From NCBI GenBank assembly GCA_039545275.1, contig BCHS01000017.1, forward strand, positions 248,001 through 312,000: a stretch of 64,000 nucleotides of DNA. Direction: 5' to 3'. This DNA comes from Pseudomicrostroma phylloplanum (Eukaryota; Basidiomycota; Exobasidiomycetes; Microstromatales). The translations under genes and the position numbers were made by a program. Below the pieces are notes generated by a model. It ran no database searches and was not told the DNA's origin. It saw only the letters and a program-made list of their open reading frames with translations. Each line of letters starts with the position of its first letter. Position 1 is the first letter of the stretch. Shown here piece after piece: positions 21,662-33,000 of the stretch.

Positions 21662-21960
21662 TTGATACCAAGCAGCGAAGCGACGCGTAGCCAGGAGCCC
21701 GCAGCTCGAAGCCACGGGAGATGCGGACCGATGATGATACCAGGGTCTATGTGCTCGTGCTCACGATTGTACGATTGTATAATGGACTATTTCTATATTC
21801 TACTACTGCGAGCCAAGCCGAGACGAGACGAACTTCGGTCCCCTTTCAACATCGCAAGGGCCAGAGAGCTGTCTTTCCAATGCCCTTCTGATACAACAAT
21901 GTCCTGCACCTCTGCTTGAAGGTGTACGCTCCTCCTCCTTCTCCTCCTCCCCCTCCCTTC

Positions 21961-23625
21961 TCATGTCCTGTAATCACCATTGATGGCCACATACTCTTTC
22001 GAAAAGTCACACGTCCAATACGTCGCCTCTTCCGTCGCCTCCTTCACCGCGGCTTGATCAGCCCACTGTCCTCCCTGCAAATCAACAGAAATGCAGATAT
22101 CCTCCTGCTGTAGCAATCTCCCCGCCGCCTCTTCATCAACCTTCTGCGGTGCTCCATCCAGAAGCACGACCAGCTCTTCTCCCTCTCCTTGGGCTCCCTC
22201 AGCGGGTAGGAACTTGACAGTGACCTTCTGCGGGTCGATGGACCACCCTTGGGCTAGGTTGGCCCTGTCGGTATCGCTGGGTAGAGGGGCATAGCCGACT
22301 GCGCAGAGGATACGACCCCAGTTGGCATCGCTGCCGTGTAGTGCGCACTTGACTAGAGCGGAAGTGCTGATGGAGGAGGCGATACTGTGGGCGTGCTGGC
22401 GCGTAGGTGCGTTCTGTATGAGCGAGCAAGAGGAGGAAGGGGGGAGTGGAGGGAGGCGGGTGTCAGCGTGCGATGAGAGTACAGTTTCATTGCCGTCCCT
22501 TCTCTCTCCCTTGCTCACCTTGACTGTGATTTCGACAAACTTCTCTGCGCCTTCTCCATCCCTGACAATGAGCTTTGCCAGCTCTTCACAGAAGCTCCTC
22601 AGCTCCTCTGCAAAGGCCGCATACTCTTCACTTCCCTCTTCGATCTCCCTGGCATTCTCTCCTTCCGCCGCAGCGCCATTCGCGAGCGCAAGAATGGTAT
22701 CATTGGTGCTCATGTCTCCATCCACGCTGATACAGTTAAAGGACCGCTCGACTGCGTATTCCAGAGCAGACTGCAGCGCAGCGGGAGCAATAGGCGCGTC
22801 GGTCGCGATGAACCCCAGCAGAGTAGCATGCAGCGCCCCTGAAGAAGCCGGCCCAGCCATGGAAGGGTGGATCATCCCGGCGCCCTTGTCGATGCCTAGC
22901 ATCCGATAGGTATTGGTACCGAGGGTGAAGGTGCGGGTGCGCAACTTGGGAAAGGTGTCGGTGGTCATGAAAGCTCGGGCCGTTTCGTGCCACTTGTCGG
23001 CTGCCGACCCGGAAGAGCTAGATGCTGAGGACTGGACGTCGGTAACAAGCCCAGGGATATGCTTGCCGATCGTGTCCATCGGCAGCGGTACACCAATAAC
23101 GCCCGTGGACAGGAGCAACGTGGAAGCCTCCCCAGCACCCCTTCCCGCTCCTTGTCCTTCCTGGAACAACTTCCCTACCTGGGCAACACACTGCTCTGCA
23201 TCCTCCATCCCCCTCTTTCCAGTGACGGCATTGGCACATCCGGAATTTACGAGGATGCTGCGAGCTCTTCCTCCTTTCTGCACGAGGAGCTTCGAGGAGA
23301 GGACTACGGGCGCGGCCTTGAATGCATTCTTTGTGAATGTGCCCGCAGCTGCTGGAGCCTTGGCAGTAGTGGAGTGGATAAGAGCTAGATCGGGTTTAGG
23401 TGGTGGTGAGGACGAAGATGCTGCTGCTGCTGACCCTCCTGCGGGCTTGGGTGAGATGGCGGCCTTGATTCCCGAGTAGGCGGCCGAAGTGGTGAAGCCG
23501 TGCGGGATCGTCGAAGGATCGATTGGATGGACGAAGCGCTGTGCTTTCGAGGACGTCGAGGAGTGACGCATGGTAGTGAGAGCCGGTGACCGCAGTCTGC
23601 CCAACTGGGTAAGGCGTGAGAGCAT
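21961..23625 (-). CDS. ARG7: Mitochondrial ornithine acetyltransferase / glutamate N-acetyltransferase (ArgJ family)
   Basis: Moves the acetyl group from N-acetylornithine to glutamate in the mitochondrial arginine pathway. Two exons: 23625..22519 and 22413..21961. The 105-nt intron is a multiple of three and open, so the frame also reads through it; removing it restores the family sequence [20 protein letters not shown]. The product is 519 residues. The N-terminus is Arg/Ser/Leu-rich like a mitochondrial leader. Family hallmarks are visible: [47 protein letters not shown], the self-cleavage site [14 protein letters not shown] with Thr as nucleophile, [42 protein letters not shown] and a C-terminus ending [16 protein letters not shown]. 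It is transcribed divergently from GPI13. Confidence 0.95.
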   Translation of the reverse strand: MLSRLTQLGRLRSPALTTMRHSSTSSKAQRFVHPIDPSTIPHGFTTSAAYSGIKAAISPKPAGGSAAAASSSSPPPKPDLALIHSTTAKAPAAAGTFTKNAFKAAPVVLSSKLLVQKGGRARSILVNSGCANAVTGKRGMEDAEQCVAQVGKLFQEGQGAGRGAGEASTLLLSTGVIGVPLPMDTIGKHIPGLVTDVQSSASSSSGSAADKWHETARAFMTTDTFPKLRTRTFTLGTNTYRMLGIDKGAGMIHPSMAGPASSGALHATLLGFIATDAPIAPAALQSALEYAVERSFNCISVDGDMSTNDTILALANGAAAEGENAREIEEGSEEYAAFAEELRSFCEELAKLIVRDGEGAEKFVEITVKVSKGERRDGNETVLSSHADTRLPPLPPSSSCSLIQNAPTRQHAHSIASSISTSALVKCALHGSDANWGRILCAVGYAPLPSDTDRANLAQGWSIDPQKVTVKFLPAEGAQGEGEELVVLLDGAPQKVDEEAAGRLLQQEDICISVDLQGGQWADQAAVKEATEEATYWTCDFSKEYVAINGDYRT

Positions 23626-23909
23626 CTCGTGAGGAGTAGTTGTGGGTATGGGTATGGGTATGGTATATCGTAGTCCTTCTCAGCGCGGCGAGTCATCTGC
23701 GACAGTCTCGCTTTCTTCTGGCGGGTGGGTGCACGGACATCGACGTCTGCGCCTCGTGAGAAGAAGTGCGCTCCACTTTGCCTGTCTTCTTCTTCCCACG
23801 GAGATCAACCCCAACGAGTTCATACCACTCCTCCATCGCCATCACAGTCGACTGCCATCATACCGACGTCGACAAGAGTGGCAGCCTGCTCTCCTCCCCC
23901 TCATCCGCC
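23626..23909. promoter_or_regulatory. Divergent promoter between ARG7 and GPI13
   Basis: A 284-nt gap between two outward start codons must hold both promoters. It contains four GGTATG-type hexamers at 23643-23666 beside the ARG7 start and CT-rich sequence toward GPI13. No defined factor site is recognised. Confidence 0.6.
23643..23666. repeat. GGGTAT hexamer repeat
   Basis: About four tandem GGGTAT units lie immediately upstream of the ARG7 start codon, in the divergent promoter. Confidence 0.8.
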
Positions 23910-26900
23910 ATGTCTGCGGCTCAACCACCTCCGCGGCCTTCCAAGCTGGCACCTACTCCCACCCTCCCCCAGCTCAACCGCACAGCCTCGTCTGACTCTT
24001 CTCACTCCCACTCTTCGGACTCATCCCACTCCTCTCATTCCTCCCACTCATCGGTGATAGCGCGCAAAAGACAGGAGGCCTTTGGTTCCTCTGCCCAGGA
24101 AGAAGAAGCCCATGCAATTACGCGTCCAGCATGGAGCGCCATTGCCATTCTCGCACTCGTGGCCATCTCCCACCTCGCAGGGCTACACCTCTTCACCTCT
24201 GGCTTCCTGCTCAGGAGAGACGAGGTAACGGGTGTGGCATCGTGCGATACTACCAGGCCGCACTCGCTACCACCGCCAAAAGGGCTGGAGGAAGCTGATC
24301 TATGGGCGTGGGATGCTGCCATTGAGGAGCAGGGCGAGTGCGCTTTGCCCGCCGCCTTTGACCGGGCCGTGGTGCTCGTCATCGATGCTCTCAGGTACGA
24401 CTTCATCGCTCCCATCGAGGGGTCCGGAAACACGACAGGTGCAGATGGGGATGTCGCTTCTCCATGGTCTCCCTCCCCACACTACCATTCTCACTTCCTC
24501 ACCCCCTCGGAGCTGGACACGCAGGCCCGGACTGCCTCCTCCTCGGGCTCGTTCCTGGCTCACTTTCTCTCCGATGCTCCCACTACAACACTACAGCGCC
24601 TCAAGGGTCTCACTACCGGAACCCTCCCCACCTTCATCGACGCTGGCTCCAACTTCGGAGGCGAGGCCATCGGAGAGGACAATTGGATCAAGCAATTTCG
24701 CTCCCTCGTCCTCCAGCAGGCGCATGGCTCAGTCAATGCTACCGGTCCAGCTCACATTGGCTTCATGGGGGATGATACGTGGTTGAAAGTCTACCCGCAA
24801 CTCTTTGATCGTGAATGGACGCATCCTTACGATTCGTTCAACGTCGAGGATCTGCACACGGTAGACAATGGAGTCAGGGAGAAGCTCCTCCCCTTACTGG
24901 ATGCTTCACGTACAGACCTCGCCGATTGGAGGCTGCTCGTCGCCCATACCTTGGGTCTGGATCACGTCGGACATCGCCACACCCCTGCTCACTCGCTCAT
25001 GACGGCCAAGCTGCGTCAGATGGACACTTTCGTAAAAGAGATTCTCGCTGGACTGCCAGAGGATGCCCTGTTCATCCTCGCTGGAGATCACGGCATGGAC
25101 GCCCAAGGCGATCACGGTGGAGAAGGCGAGCTCGAAGTTGGCTCGGGGCTCTGGATCTACTCGAAGCGCTCTACTGGTTTCAGCACTTCCGCTGTCGGTG
25201 ACGTTGAGCTGGAGGAATTTGCTCGCGACATGCAGGCACTGAGCGCAGCTTCGGAGACCTCTGAGCAAGAAGGCCCCCCTGCGAAGCGATTCTTTTCCCC
25301 TCTCGGCTCTGCAGCTAAGCATCGCTCCATCCCACAAGTCGACTTGGTCCCCTCTCTCTCTCTCCTCCTCGGGACGCCCCCGCCGTTTGGCAACCTGGGC
25401 AGCGTCACTCCTGAGCTCTTTCCCCCTTCCTCTGCCTCGGGAGAAGAGCAAGACCCTTCACGCCTGCTGCGAGCGCTCCGCGTCAATGCAAGGCAGATCC
25501 GACGGTACCTCCAGTCGTCCGGTCCAGACTTGCAGACCTTTTCTGCCGACCTTGAAGCGACGTATTTAAAGGCGCTGAAGCTGGACGCAGCTACGAGGGA
25601 GCTTTCATCCCGCGCTCCAAAGTCGGACGACGAGTACTACCAGACGAGGAGAAGAGCCCTCGTGGCATATCAGACGTACAATCGGCTGGCGCTACACCGC
25701 GCTCGAAGCGTATGGGCCGTGTTCAATATGGTCAAGATCGGTCAAGGTCTCGTGGTCCTCTTTGCATCCATTGCAATGGTGATCAAGATCATCCTCTTAG
25801 CAAGGAGGAACGGAGTCAAGACGTACGACCTTGCTCGTCGCGTAGGGAGGAACTTTGGCGTGGGGGCTCTCGGTGTGGGTAGTGGGTCCGCCGCGCTCCT
25901 CGGGCTGAGCTCTGTAGCTGCCATTGCTGTGTTGCCGACGGAGGGTCTAAGTCTCTTTGAGACGCTCATCTTTGGGACACTCCTAGGAGGACAGAGCGCG
26001 GTCATCTTCTCCCCTTTCACAGGTCTCGGTGGGGAGGAGCTGCCGACACAACAGACGGCAGATGAGGTGAAGCAGGCCTATCAGTCCTCTTCTGCTCGAG
26101 GCCGGTCGAGCGGGCGAGGTGGAGCTTCTGCCACTCCTTCATCAAGAGTCGGCTTCAGCTTGTTCACCGACCTCCTAGCCTTTTCGCCCGTCCTGGCCCA
26201 CGCGCTCATCTTTGCTTCCAACAGCCTCGTCGTCTGGGAAGACTCGATTGTCCACGCCCTCTTGGTCACTGTACTCCTCTATCGAGCCTGGGCGGGCTGG
26301 AGCAAAGGATCCTGGCTCCTCGAGCTGAGCGCAAAGGAAGGCAAAACGGCTGGATCGGCCGCCGCAACCAGCCCAAGAGCCATTGCTACTCGCTCGCGAC
26401 AGCGCATCCCTTACTTCATGGGCGGAGCTGTCCTGCTGGTCCGCCTCCTGAAGCTCGTTCACGTCTGCAGAGAAGAGCAAGCCCCTTCATGCGTCTCGTC
26501 GACCTTCCACCTGCTGCCCCTCTCGACAGTCTTGAACCCCTCTACACCCCTCCTCTCATGCGTAGCACCCCTATTCATCCTGGCATCGACGTACGTCCTA
26601 TCGGCGTACCTCTTGCCCCTGGTCCTGAGGAGCAGTCTGGCGCAGAGCAAGAGCGATACGGGCTTGGTCAAGTTCTGGTGCGAGTGGGTGTTTAGGACCA
26701 GCTTGATGCTTGGAAGCGGGTGGTGGATCATCGATTGGATCGGGGAAGGACTCGTGAGCAAAGGTGGGGGACAAGCCGCAGGAACAGCAGGCAATGGAGG
26801 CGCGATCTCTTCGCAAGCGGGCAGGGCAGCAGTCCTTCAGTGGGGCAAGAACTTGATCGCACGTGTTGACTTGGCACTCGTCGTGATCATCGGGATGGCC

Positions 26901-27902
26901 ATTTGGTTCTTCTCTCCGCTCTGCCTCGAGGTAAAAGAAGAGGAGACGAGCGCCGCCACCCCTCGTCCAGTCTCTTCCACTTCCACTTCAGCAGCCCCAC
27001 CTTCGCCTCCGACTACAGCGGCGGACCAGGCTCCTGCACAGCGTAAAGTGCACCTGTTGGGCTTCTCAAATGCTTTTGGCAGCAACTACCTCCTCTTTCT
27101 GTCCCTGGCACTGTCCCTCTGCTGGATCGTCACCCCTCCCGCTGGGCAGCTCACACTCGGCGCGACGTTCCTCATCCTCATCTTACTTGCCGAGGTGGGC
27201 GATGCAGAGCGCGACCTTCTAGCGCTAGATCGCCTCATTGGCCCCTCAGCCGGCGCAAGCAGCACCGGTAATGCCAGCAACAACCGGAGCAGTCTTTCAA
27301 CTCGTACACCCAGCACCCTCGAGATCGTCACCCTTCACCTCTTCTCCCACCTCATCTTCTTCTCCACGGGCCACCAGGCCACTTTCCTCTCCATCCAGTG
27401 GCGCGTCGCCTTCATCGGCTGGGAGAGGGTGACTTTCCCCTGGTCACCGATGCTGGTGATACTCAACTCGTTTGCCCCGCTGGCGCTCCTCGGGTCGGGG
27501 CTGGCGCTGCCGTTGCTTGTGAGCTGGAATTTGGCACCGTTGCCACGGGCTGCTCCGCCGCCTACTTCGGCCTCGGCGTCGACATCGACAGCAGCGCAAC
27601 CCGGGCAACCCACCTCCGCTCCTCCTCCCCCTCAAGCAACATCCCAACGCATGCGCACCCCTCTCTCCCTCCTCCTCTCCTCCCTAACACTCACGCTCTG
27701 CACCTCCCTCCTCACCCTCAGCTCAGCCCTCTTTGCCGCCCTCTTCAGACGACACTTGATGCTCTTCAAGATTTGGGCACCCAGGTACATGCTTGCGGGG
27801 ATCACGCTTCTGGGCGTGGATTTGGGAGTGGTGGGAGGGTTTGCGGCTTGGATGATTGTTGCTGGGAAGGTTGGGGTGACGCTTGGGAGTGGGTTTGAGT
27901 GA
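23910..27902 (+). CDS. GPI13: GPI ethanolamine-phosphate transferase 3 (Gpi13/PIG-O)
   Basis: Adds ethanolamine phosphate to the third mannose of GPI-anchor precursors in the ER. One exon of 1330 codons from the ATG at 23910 (the frame is open further upstream but without ATG). A Ser/His-rich cytosolic tail precedes the first membrane helix (about residues 74-98, IAILALVAISHLAGLHLF, then TSGFLLRRDE). The lumenal alkaline-phosphatase-like domain follows, with VVLVIDALRYDF near 150, HTLGLDHVGHRH near 350 and FILAGDHGMDAQGDHGG near 390; these carry the metal-binding Asp/His residues. The C-terminal 700 residues hold many membrane helices, including FSTGHQATFLSIQWRVAFIG, a signature of this family. 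Low-complexity Pro/Ser/Thr loops occur near residues 1010-1050 and 1210-1245. Confidence 0.93.
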   Translation: MSAAQPPPRPSKLAPTPTLPQLNRTASSDSSHSHSSDSSHSSHSSHSSVIARKRQEAFGSSAQEEEAHAITRPAWSAIAILALVAISHLAGLHLFTSGFLLRRDEVTGVASCDTTRPHSLPPPKGLEEADLWAWDAAIEEQGECALPAAFDRAVVLVIDALRYDFIAPIEGSGNTTGADGDVASPWSPSPHYHSHFLTPSELDTQARTASSSGSFLAHFLSDAPTTTLQRLKGLTTGTLPTFIDAGSNFGGEAIGEDNWIKQFRSLVLQQAHGSVNATGPAHIGFMGDDTWLKVYPQLFDREWTHPYDSFNVEDLHTVDNGVREKLLPLLDASRTDLADWRLLVAHTLGLDHVGHRHTPAHSLMTAKLRQMDTFVKEILAGLPEDALFILAGDHGMDAQGDHGGEGELEVGSGLWIYSKRSTGFSTSAVGDVELEEFARDMQALSAASETSEQEGPPAKRFFSPLGSAAKHRSIPQVDLVPSLSLLLGTPPPFGNLGSVTPELFPPSSASGEEQDPSRLLRALRVNARQIRRYLQSSGPDLQTFSADLEATYLKALKLDAATRELSSRAPKSDDEYYQTRRRALVAYQTYNRLALHRARSVWAVFNMVKIGQGLVVLFASIAMVIKIILLARRNGVKTYDLARRVGRNFGVGALGVGSGSAALLGLSSVAAIAVLPTEGLSLFETLIFGTLLGGQSAVIFSPFTGLGGEELPTQQTADEVKQAYQSSSARGRSSGRGGASATPSSRVGFSLFTDLLAFSPVLAHALIFASNSLVVWEDSIVHALLVTVLLYRAWAGWSKGSWLLELSAKEGKTAGSAAATSPRAIATRSRQRIPYFMGGAVLLVRLLKLVHVCREEQAPSCVSSTFHLLPLSTVLNPSTPLLSCVAPLFILASTYVLSAYLLPLVLRSSLAQSKSDTGLVKFWCEWVFRTSLMLGSGWWIIDWIGEGLVSKGGGQAAGTAGNGGAISSQAGRAAVLQWGKNLIARVDLALVVIIGMAIWFFSPLCLEVKEEETSAATPRPVSSTSTSAAPPSPPTTAADQAPAQRKVHLLGFSNAFGSNYLLFLSLALSLCWIVTPPAGQLTLGATFLILILLAEVGDAERDLLALDRLIGPSAGASSTGNASNNRSSLSTRTPSTLEIVTLHLFSHLIFFSTGHQATFLSIQWRVAFIGWERVTFPWSPMLVILNSFAPLALLGSGLALPLLVSWNLAPLPRAAPPPTSASASTSTAAQPGQPTSAPPPPQATSQRMRTPLSLLLSSLTLTLCTSLLTLSSALFAALFRRHLMLFKIWAPRYMLAGITLLGVDLGVVGGFAAWMIVAGKVGVTLGSGFE

Positions 27903-28086
27903 AGAGAGAGGAACACACGCAAGGAGAGGAATCGAGGACGATTGGTGTGATGCACAAGAGTGAGACGAGATCTGATATATCTGAATTGTCTGTGATGCTA
28001 CTCTAATAGACGTCTATCATTGTGAATATGACTGAAATATGACTGTAATAAGGGATGCGCTCGCGCGTGAGGCCCCTTCTCCCCGT

Positions 28087-29573
28087 TTACTGCCCCGCTA
28101 TCCTGCCAACGGCTTCCTCGAAGTGCGTCCAGTCCCCTTGCTCCAATCCCAACCTCTTCCAATCCCACTCTCCTTCTCCCTCACCCTCGCTCATCCTGCT
28201 TTTGACCTCCCTGAGGCCCCTCCTAGCCAACTCACTCAAGCGCGTCTTGGCGCTGAGCTGCTTATCCTCTTCAAATCGCGTTGTAAAGGTGAGTAGAGCG
28301 CGTAGTGCTTTTTCGGCATAGTCCTCGTCGGTGCGCGCTTCTTCGCCGTCGCCATCGATGCCCAGAGAAGGGAGGAGGGCGTCGGCGTAGTCTTCTCCTG
28401 CATCTGCCTGTGCTCCTGCTGCTGCTTCTTGAGAAGTGCTAGCGCCGCCGCTGCTGCTACCACTGGCAAAGCTGCTGGGGAGCAGCGAGTAAGCCAGCGT
28501 CACGAGCAGGTTCGACGCGAGAAGCGCAGCAGGTACACTCGGGTGCACAATGCCCGACGCAGCAGTCGATGTCACTGGTGGCTTCTCCAGCGGCGCAGGA
28601 TTAGAGACGGGCCTGTCGGGTGTCGAGCCGGGCGGGAGGGTCACGCCTGTAGCTCGCGACGAGGCTGCTGCTGCTGCACCTGGTGTGCTGATGGTGGGTA
28701 GGTCGTCTGTGCCAGAGGAGGAGGAAGCAGCAGCAGGGGGAGCGCCTAGCAGTAGTGGCGCCGAAGCTGCTGCTTGTGCTGCCGAGTCGTCCTGCAGCAG
28801 GAGCGAGTTGATGAGAAAGGCCGTCTTGCGGCGAATGTTGATACTTGGGTCCCTCAGCGCGGCCTTGAGAGCCTCGTAGCCGCCCTTTTCGCCAAAGGCC
28901 TTGACTGCGCGGGGGTGGTGGCCTAGCAGGGCTGAAAGGGCATACATCGCCTTGGCTCTCACTGCCATGTCTTGATTGTCCCTCAGAATGGCCAGAATCA
29001 GGTCGAGAGCCTGCTCTCCACCTGCACCCTCCGGTGTCGAGTGGGCATGCAGGAGCGCGTCTTGCGCAGCAGGATTGTTTTGACAGGCGGTACCCAGAAT
29101 CCAGAGGGTGGCGACTTGAAGGCGTGGCGACGAGGAGGTAGAGGAGAGGAGAGCGAGCAGCGGAGACCACATCTTCATCGATGTGATCAAGTTGGCATTG
29201 TCAATGGACTCGATGAGCTGTGAGGACAGGGGGAGGAGGTGGCGGCGAGAGGCGATATGAAAGTGTCAGCATGATGGCTCCCTTGGTCTAACCCTCGCCT
29301 CTACGATGCTTCACTCACCATCTCAAAATTATCCAGCGCCACCTCTCTATCCTCCTCACTCCTCTGCGCATTCACAGCCGCCCTGAGCTCCTCCTGCATC
29401 ATCGTCGCCTCGCTCTTTCCCATCATTGCCTCGAGGACCTTTGGGTCCAGATCCGGTCTCTTGCCGGCCTTAATGTCTTCTGCCAGCTGAGAAGGGGTGG
29501 GAGCTTGTGGGTCGGAAGTCTGCTGCTGCATGGACCACTTGAGGAGGGCGTCCATGTTGGCGTTGTTGGCCAT
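28087..29573 (-). CDS. FES1: Hsp70 nucleotide exchange factor Fes1 (HspBP1 family)
   Basis: Cytosolic armadillo-type exchange factor that releases ADP from Hsp70. Two exons, 29573..29319 and 29217..28087, with a 101-nt intron in phase 0, giving 461 residues. The N-terminal Fes1 region is clear: MDALLKWSMQQ at the start, then DLDPKVLEAMMGKSEA and MQEELRAAV. After the splice, LIESIDNANLI and LWILGTACQNNP are conserved armadillo repeats, followed by VRAKAMYALSALLGHHP and RRKTAFLINSLL. The protein is longer than the roughly 300 residues of yeast Fes1 because of a Ser/Ala/Pro-rich insert (about residues 235-310) and an acidic C-terminal part. It is convergent with GPI13, with 184 nt between stops. 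Confidence 0.92.
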
Positions 29574-30072
29574 GTTAGTAAAAGTGGTGGGGTGGGAATA
29601 TACAGTAGTGAGTGGGTTCTTCCAGGTGTGTATCTGGTGAGAAGCGTAAGGTGGGATGATGCTCTCGCAGTCTAATCTAAGTTATTCCATGTGCCCGGCC
29701 AGGGGAAGCGGAAAGAGGACTTTTCCGGAGATTCCCACGTGGCGCACTTGCAGATGTGGAGCAGCCTAGTTTCGACGAGCGTCGGAGATCTTCTACAGCG
29801 TCACGCAGGCGGATAGGACAATGAGCCACAACGGCTTGCAAGGGGATTACTATCGGCGGAAGATACGTGACCAATCTCTGTACATGCATGCTGGAAGAGA
29901 GTGTGTGATGAAAGACATGCGTGAATGATGCACAGGTAAATAGAGAGGAGTAGCAAGGGGTAAAGGGGCAAGGGGTAAGAAACTACAATGCTATTTGACA
30001 AGTGCGTGTCGTTGAAGAAGGGGGTAGCGGTCCGATGGCGGAGAATGTCTCGCCACACTCTGCGCCCACTGT
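29574..30072. other. Intergenic region between FES1 and WEE1
   Basis: About 500 nt between the start of FES1 and the stop of WEE1, both on the minus strand. No gene seen. It holds the FES1 promoter and the WEE1 3' end. Confidence 0.5.
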
Positions 30073-33000
30073 CTAGGAGAAGGCGTCTGCGTCTTCGTCC
30101 TCGTCGAGGTCCATGGAAAAGTCCTCTTCCCCTCTCCTCGCGCCGCGGTATCCTCCCTGCTCCTCCTCGTCCTCTTCGGCCAGAGTCTCGTCGGCAAAGT
30201 GCAGCCCGAGCACAGCGCTGTCGTCTGCTCCTGCTCCACCCATGAACCCATAGCCATACCTGCCACCATGTCCATGTCCATGTCCACGGCCAGACGCTTC
30301 CTCCTCTTGCCAGCTCTCCAGCATCTCCCCGCTCGAGTCGCCAGTCCATTCGTTGACCGCGAATTCTCGAGCTTCTGGGTCCGGGTCGTGGGCCAGGACG
30401 GTGCAGAGGAACAAGTCGTCTTCTTGGATCAGCGCGCCGCGGATCGAAAGAGCAGGCGTGTCCGGCGCTACCTGCGCAGCAATCGACGAGGAGCTCCTAT
30501 CAGCCAAGTCGGCCAAGTCGCTACCGCCACCGCCGTCGCCGCTGTCATCCTCTAGGGCATCATCGATGGCGCTGCCAAGGGAAGACGAGGAGTGAATCGT
30601 GGACAGACCCGAGCGGGTGCGAGGCAGATCAAAGTCGGGCAATTGATCTAGCTCGCTGGCCCTCAATCCCTCCTTCATCTTCTGCTGCACAGCGGCCAGG
30701 ACAGGGTGTTGCAGAATCTCATCCACCGAGGGTCGCTTGTGAGGATGCGAGGACAGCATCGACCGGATCAGCCGGAAGAGGGAGACGGAGATCATCGAAA
30801 AGTCTACGTCGGACAAGTCGTCGTTGCGCAACTTCTGCCATGGCTCGCCATTGTCGGGCATCACCACGTTGCCCACCGCCTCGACCATGATCAGGCCCAG
30901 ACTGAAGATGTCTGCCGCCTTGCTGTACTGGGCTTGGGAGATGATTTCGGGAGCCAAGTACTCTCGGTCACCCTCGCGTTCGAGATTGCAGACTTTGCTN
31001 CCCCGCCTGTGCTTCCTCGTGGCATTCGGGTCGAGCGAATTGACACTGGACGCGGCAGGCGGGGGCAGACCAGCAGCAATGGGGTCTGTGGGGCCGACTC
31101 GAGCACTAGAGAGGATGACAGCAGGCTCTACCGTAGGCCATCTCGAGGCAAGGCCAAAGTCGCCAATCTTGAGACTTCCAATTTCCGTGACAAAGATGTT
31201 GGCTGGCTTGAGGTCCAGGTGCAGGACGCCATGTGAATGAATGTGCTGTAGACCCGACGAGAGCTCAGCAAGGACCTTCCACAGGCGTGGCTCGTCGAGC
31301 GTACCAACGAGGTATCCATAGCCTTCGAGGAAAAAGGAGAGCGTCCCCAGGGGACACAGCTCCGTTTGGATGAAGAGGTGGCTGTCCTCTTCCCAAGCAT
31401 CGACGAGTGAGATGACATTGGCATGACCGCCGAGGTGGCGCAGGATATCAACCTCTTCCAAGTGACGCAAACGATCACGTGGACCGACGAAGCGTCTCTT
31501 CATCCTCTTGACGGCAGACACTTCTCCACTAGACTTGTCTTCCACCTTGACAGCCTCACTGAATTCACCCGAGCCCAGGACGGCAAGCTGTGTAAAGTTG
31601 GCCTGGAATCGTCCAATCTCCCCATGCTTCGAAGCAGTGGGGGTTGCGACGAGGGAAGTGTCCTTGGGCAGGCCAGATGCGCTACCTTTTCCTTTGCTCT
31701 TGCTTCCTCCAGCGGTGTACCGCAGAGAGTCTTTTGCTTGCCGACGAGGTGGCGAAGGGGTGGTACCTAGTCGAGCCGCCTCGAACCACTTGATCGGTCC
31801 GCCAGCCCGGGTAGGTGTGCTCGGGATAGGGAACAGGCCCGTCGTAGGAGTAGCCATGGGAAAGGTTCCATCGCCACTTACGCCAAAGGACGCCTTGCGC
31901 TGCAGGCCCAATGCGGGCCTGGAGAAATTGCGACTGAAAGCAGGACGCCCAGGAATGAGCCCGCCGCCACTCGCCTCTTCGCCTTCGCTGGCATCACTTC
32001 CTTGCAGCATGCCTAAACGGGAGCGAGGGCGAGGCCCACCGACCTGCTCGGAATACGATCGCCCCATGGTCGGTCGATTACCGGGCTTGCTAGCAGTCTT
32101 GGCAGCATCCGCCTTTGGATGCATTGCTGTAGATGCCGTGGATGAAGGGAGTATAGCATTGGTTCGTGTCCGTCTCATTGGCTGGCGGGAGCTCACCAGC
32201 AACGGCGCCTGTGCCGTATTCTTGCTGACCGAGAGGTAGTTGTTGTCGCTGGGCCTTGCTGGCAGCGATGTGATAAAGGTCCTCGTCGACGGCGAGATGG
32301 ACAGGCTTGGCGTCGGAAGCATGTCTGGAGAAACGTCCTCCTCTTGACGAGGCAAGGAACTGAAGCGAGGCCAGTCTTGACCATTCTTGAGGTCGCCCCC
32401 ACTTCCACTGACCGAAACCAGATTCATCGTCGGGCTGTCGCACGTGTCTCCGAGGGTGGGTGACTCGCCTCCACTGCTGGCCGAGTCTCGACCAGGTGAG
32501 AGCGATGGTACCGTGAGCGAAGAGGAAGCACTCAACGAAGACGGAGGAGGAGCCATGGAAAAGTTGCCAAAGAAGGGTCGACTAGATGCAGTAGGTCGCA
32601 AGACCGAAGGGGGTGGCTGACGATTGGTGGCTGTCCCACCGATGGCACTGCTGCCGACGGCTCCACCTTTGAGTTGCTGAGCTAGTCCGCCTACGGGCAG
32701 CTTCTTCATGGGAGTGTCTGGCATCACCGAGGGGCCCTGCTGGCCACCGGAGCCCACCGTCATACCACCCAAGCTCGCACGACGGACAGCAGCAGCGACG
32801 ACTTCTTTCAGGCCCATTGCTGCCGCCATACTGGGGGGAGGCATCGTCGACGTGGCAGCAGAGGCAGCAGCTACCGCGACGTTTGTCGCAAAGTTGGGTC
32901 GAGGGGGTAGCGGCAGCAGTTCACCGTCAGCCGTTGCCACCCCTCGGGTTCGCTTCGAGACTAGACCAGTAGACATGAAAGCCGTCTGCAATGGCATGAT

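Noticed and set aside
23766..23909. Upstream extension of GPI13
   Set aside because: The open frame begins with GTG and lies in the divergent promoter; the ATG at 23910 gives a normal cytosolic tail.
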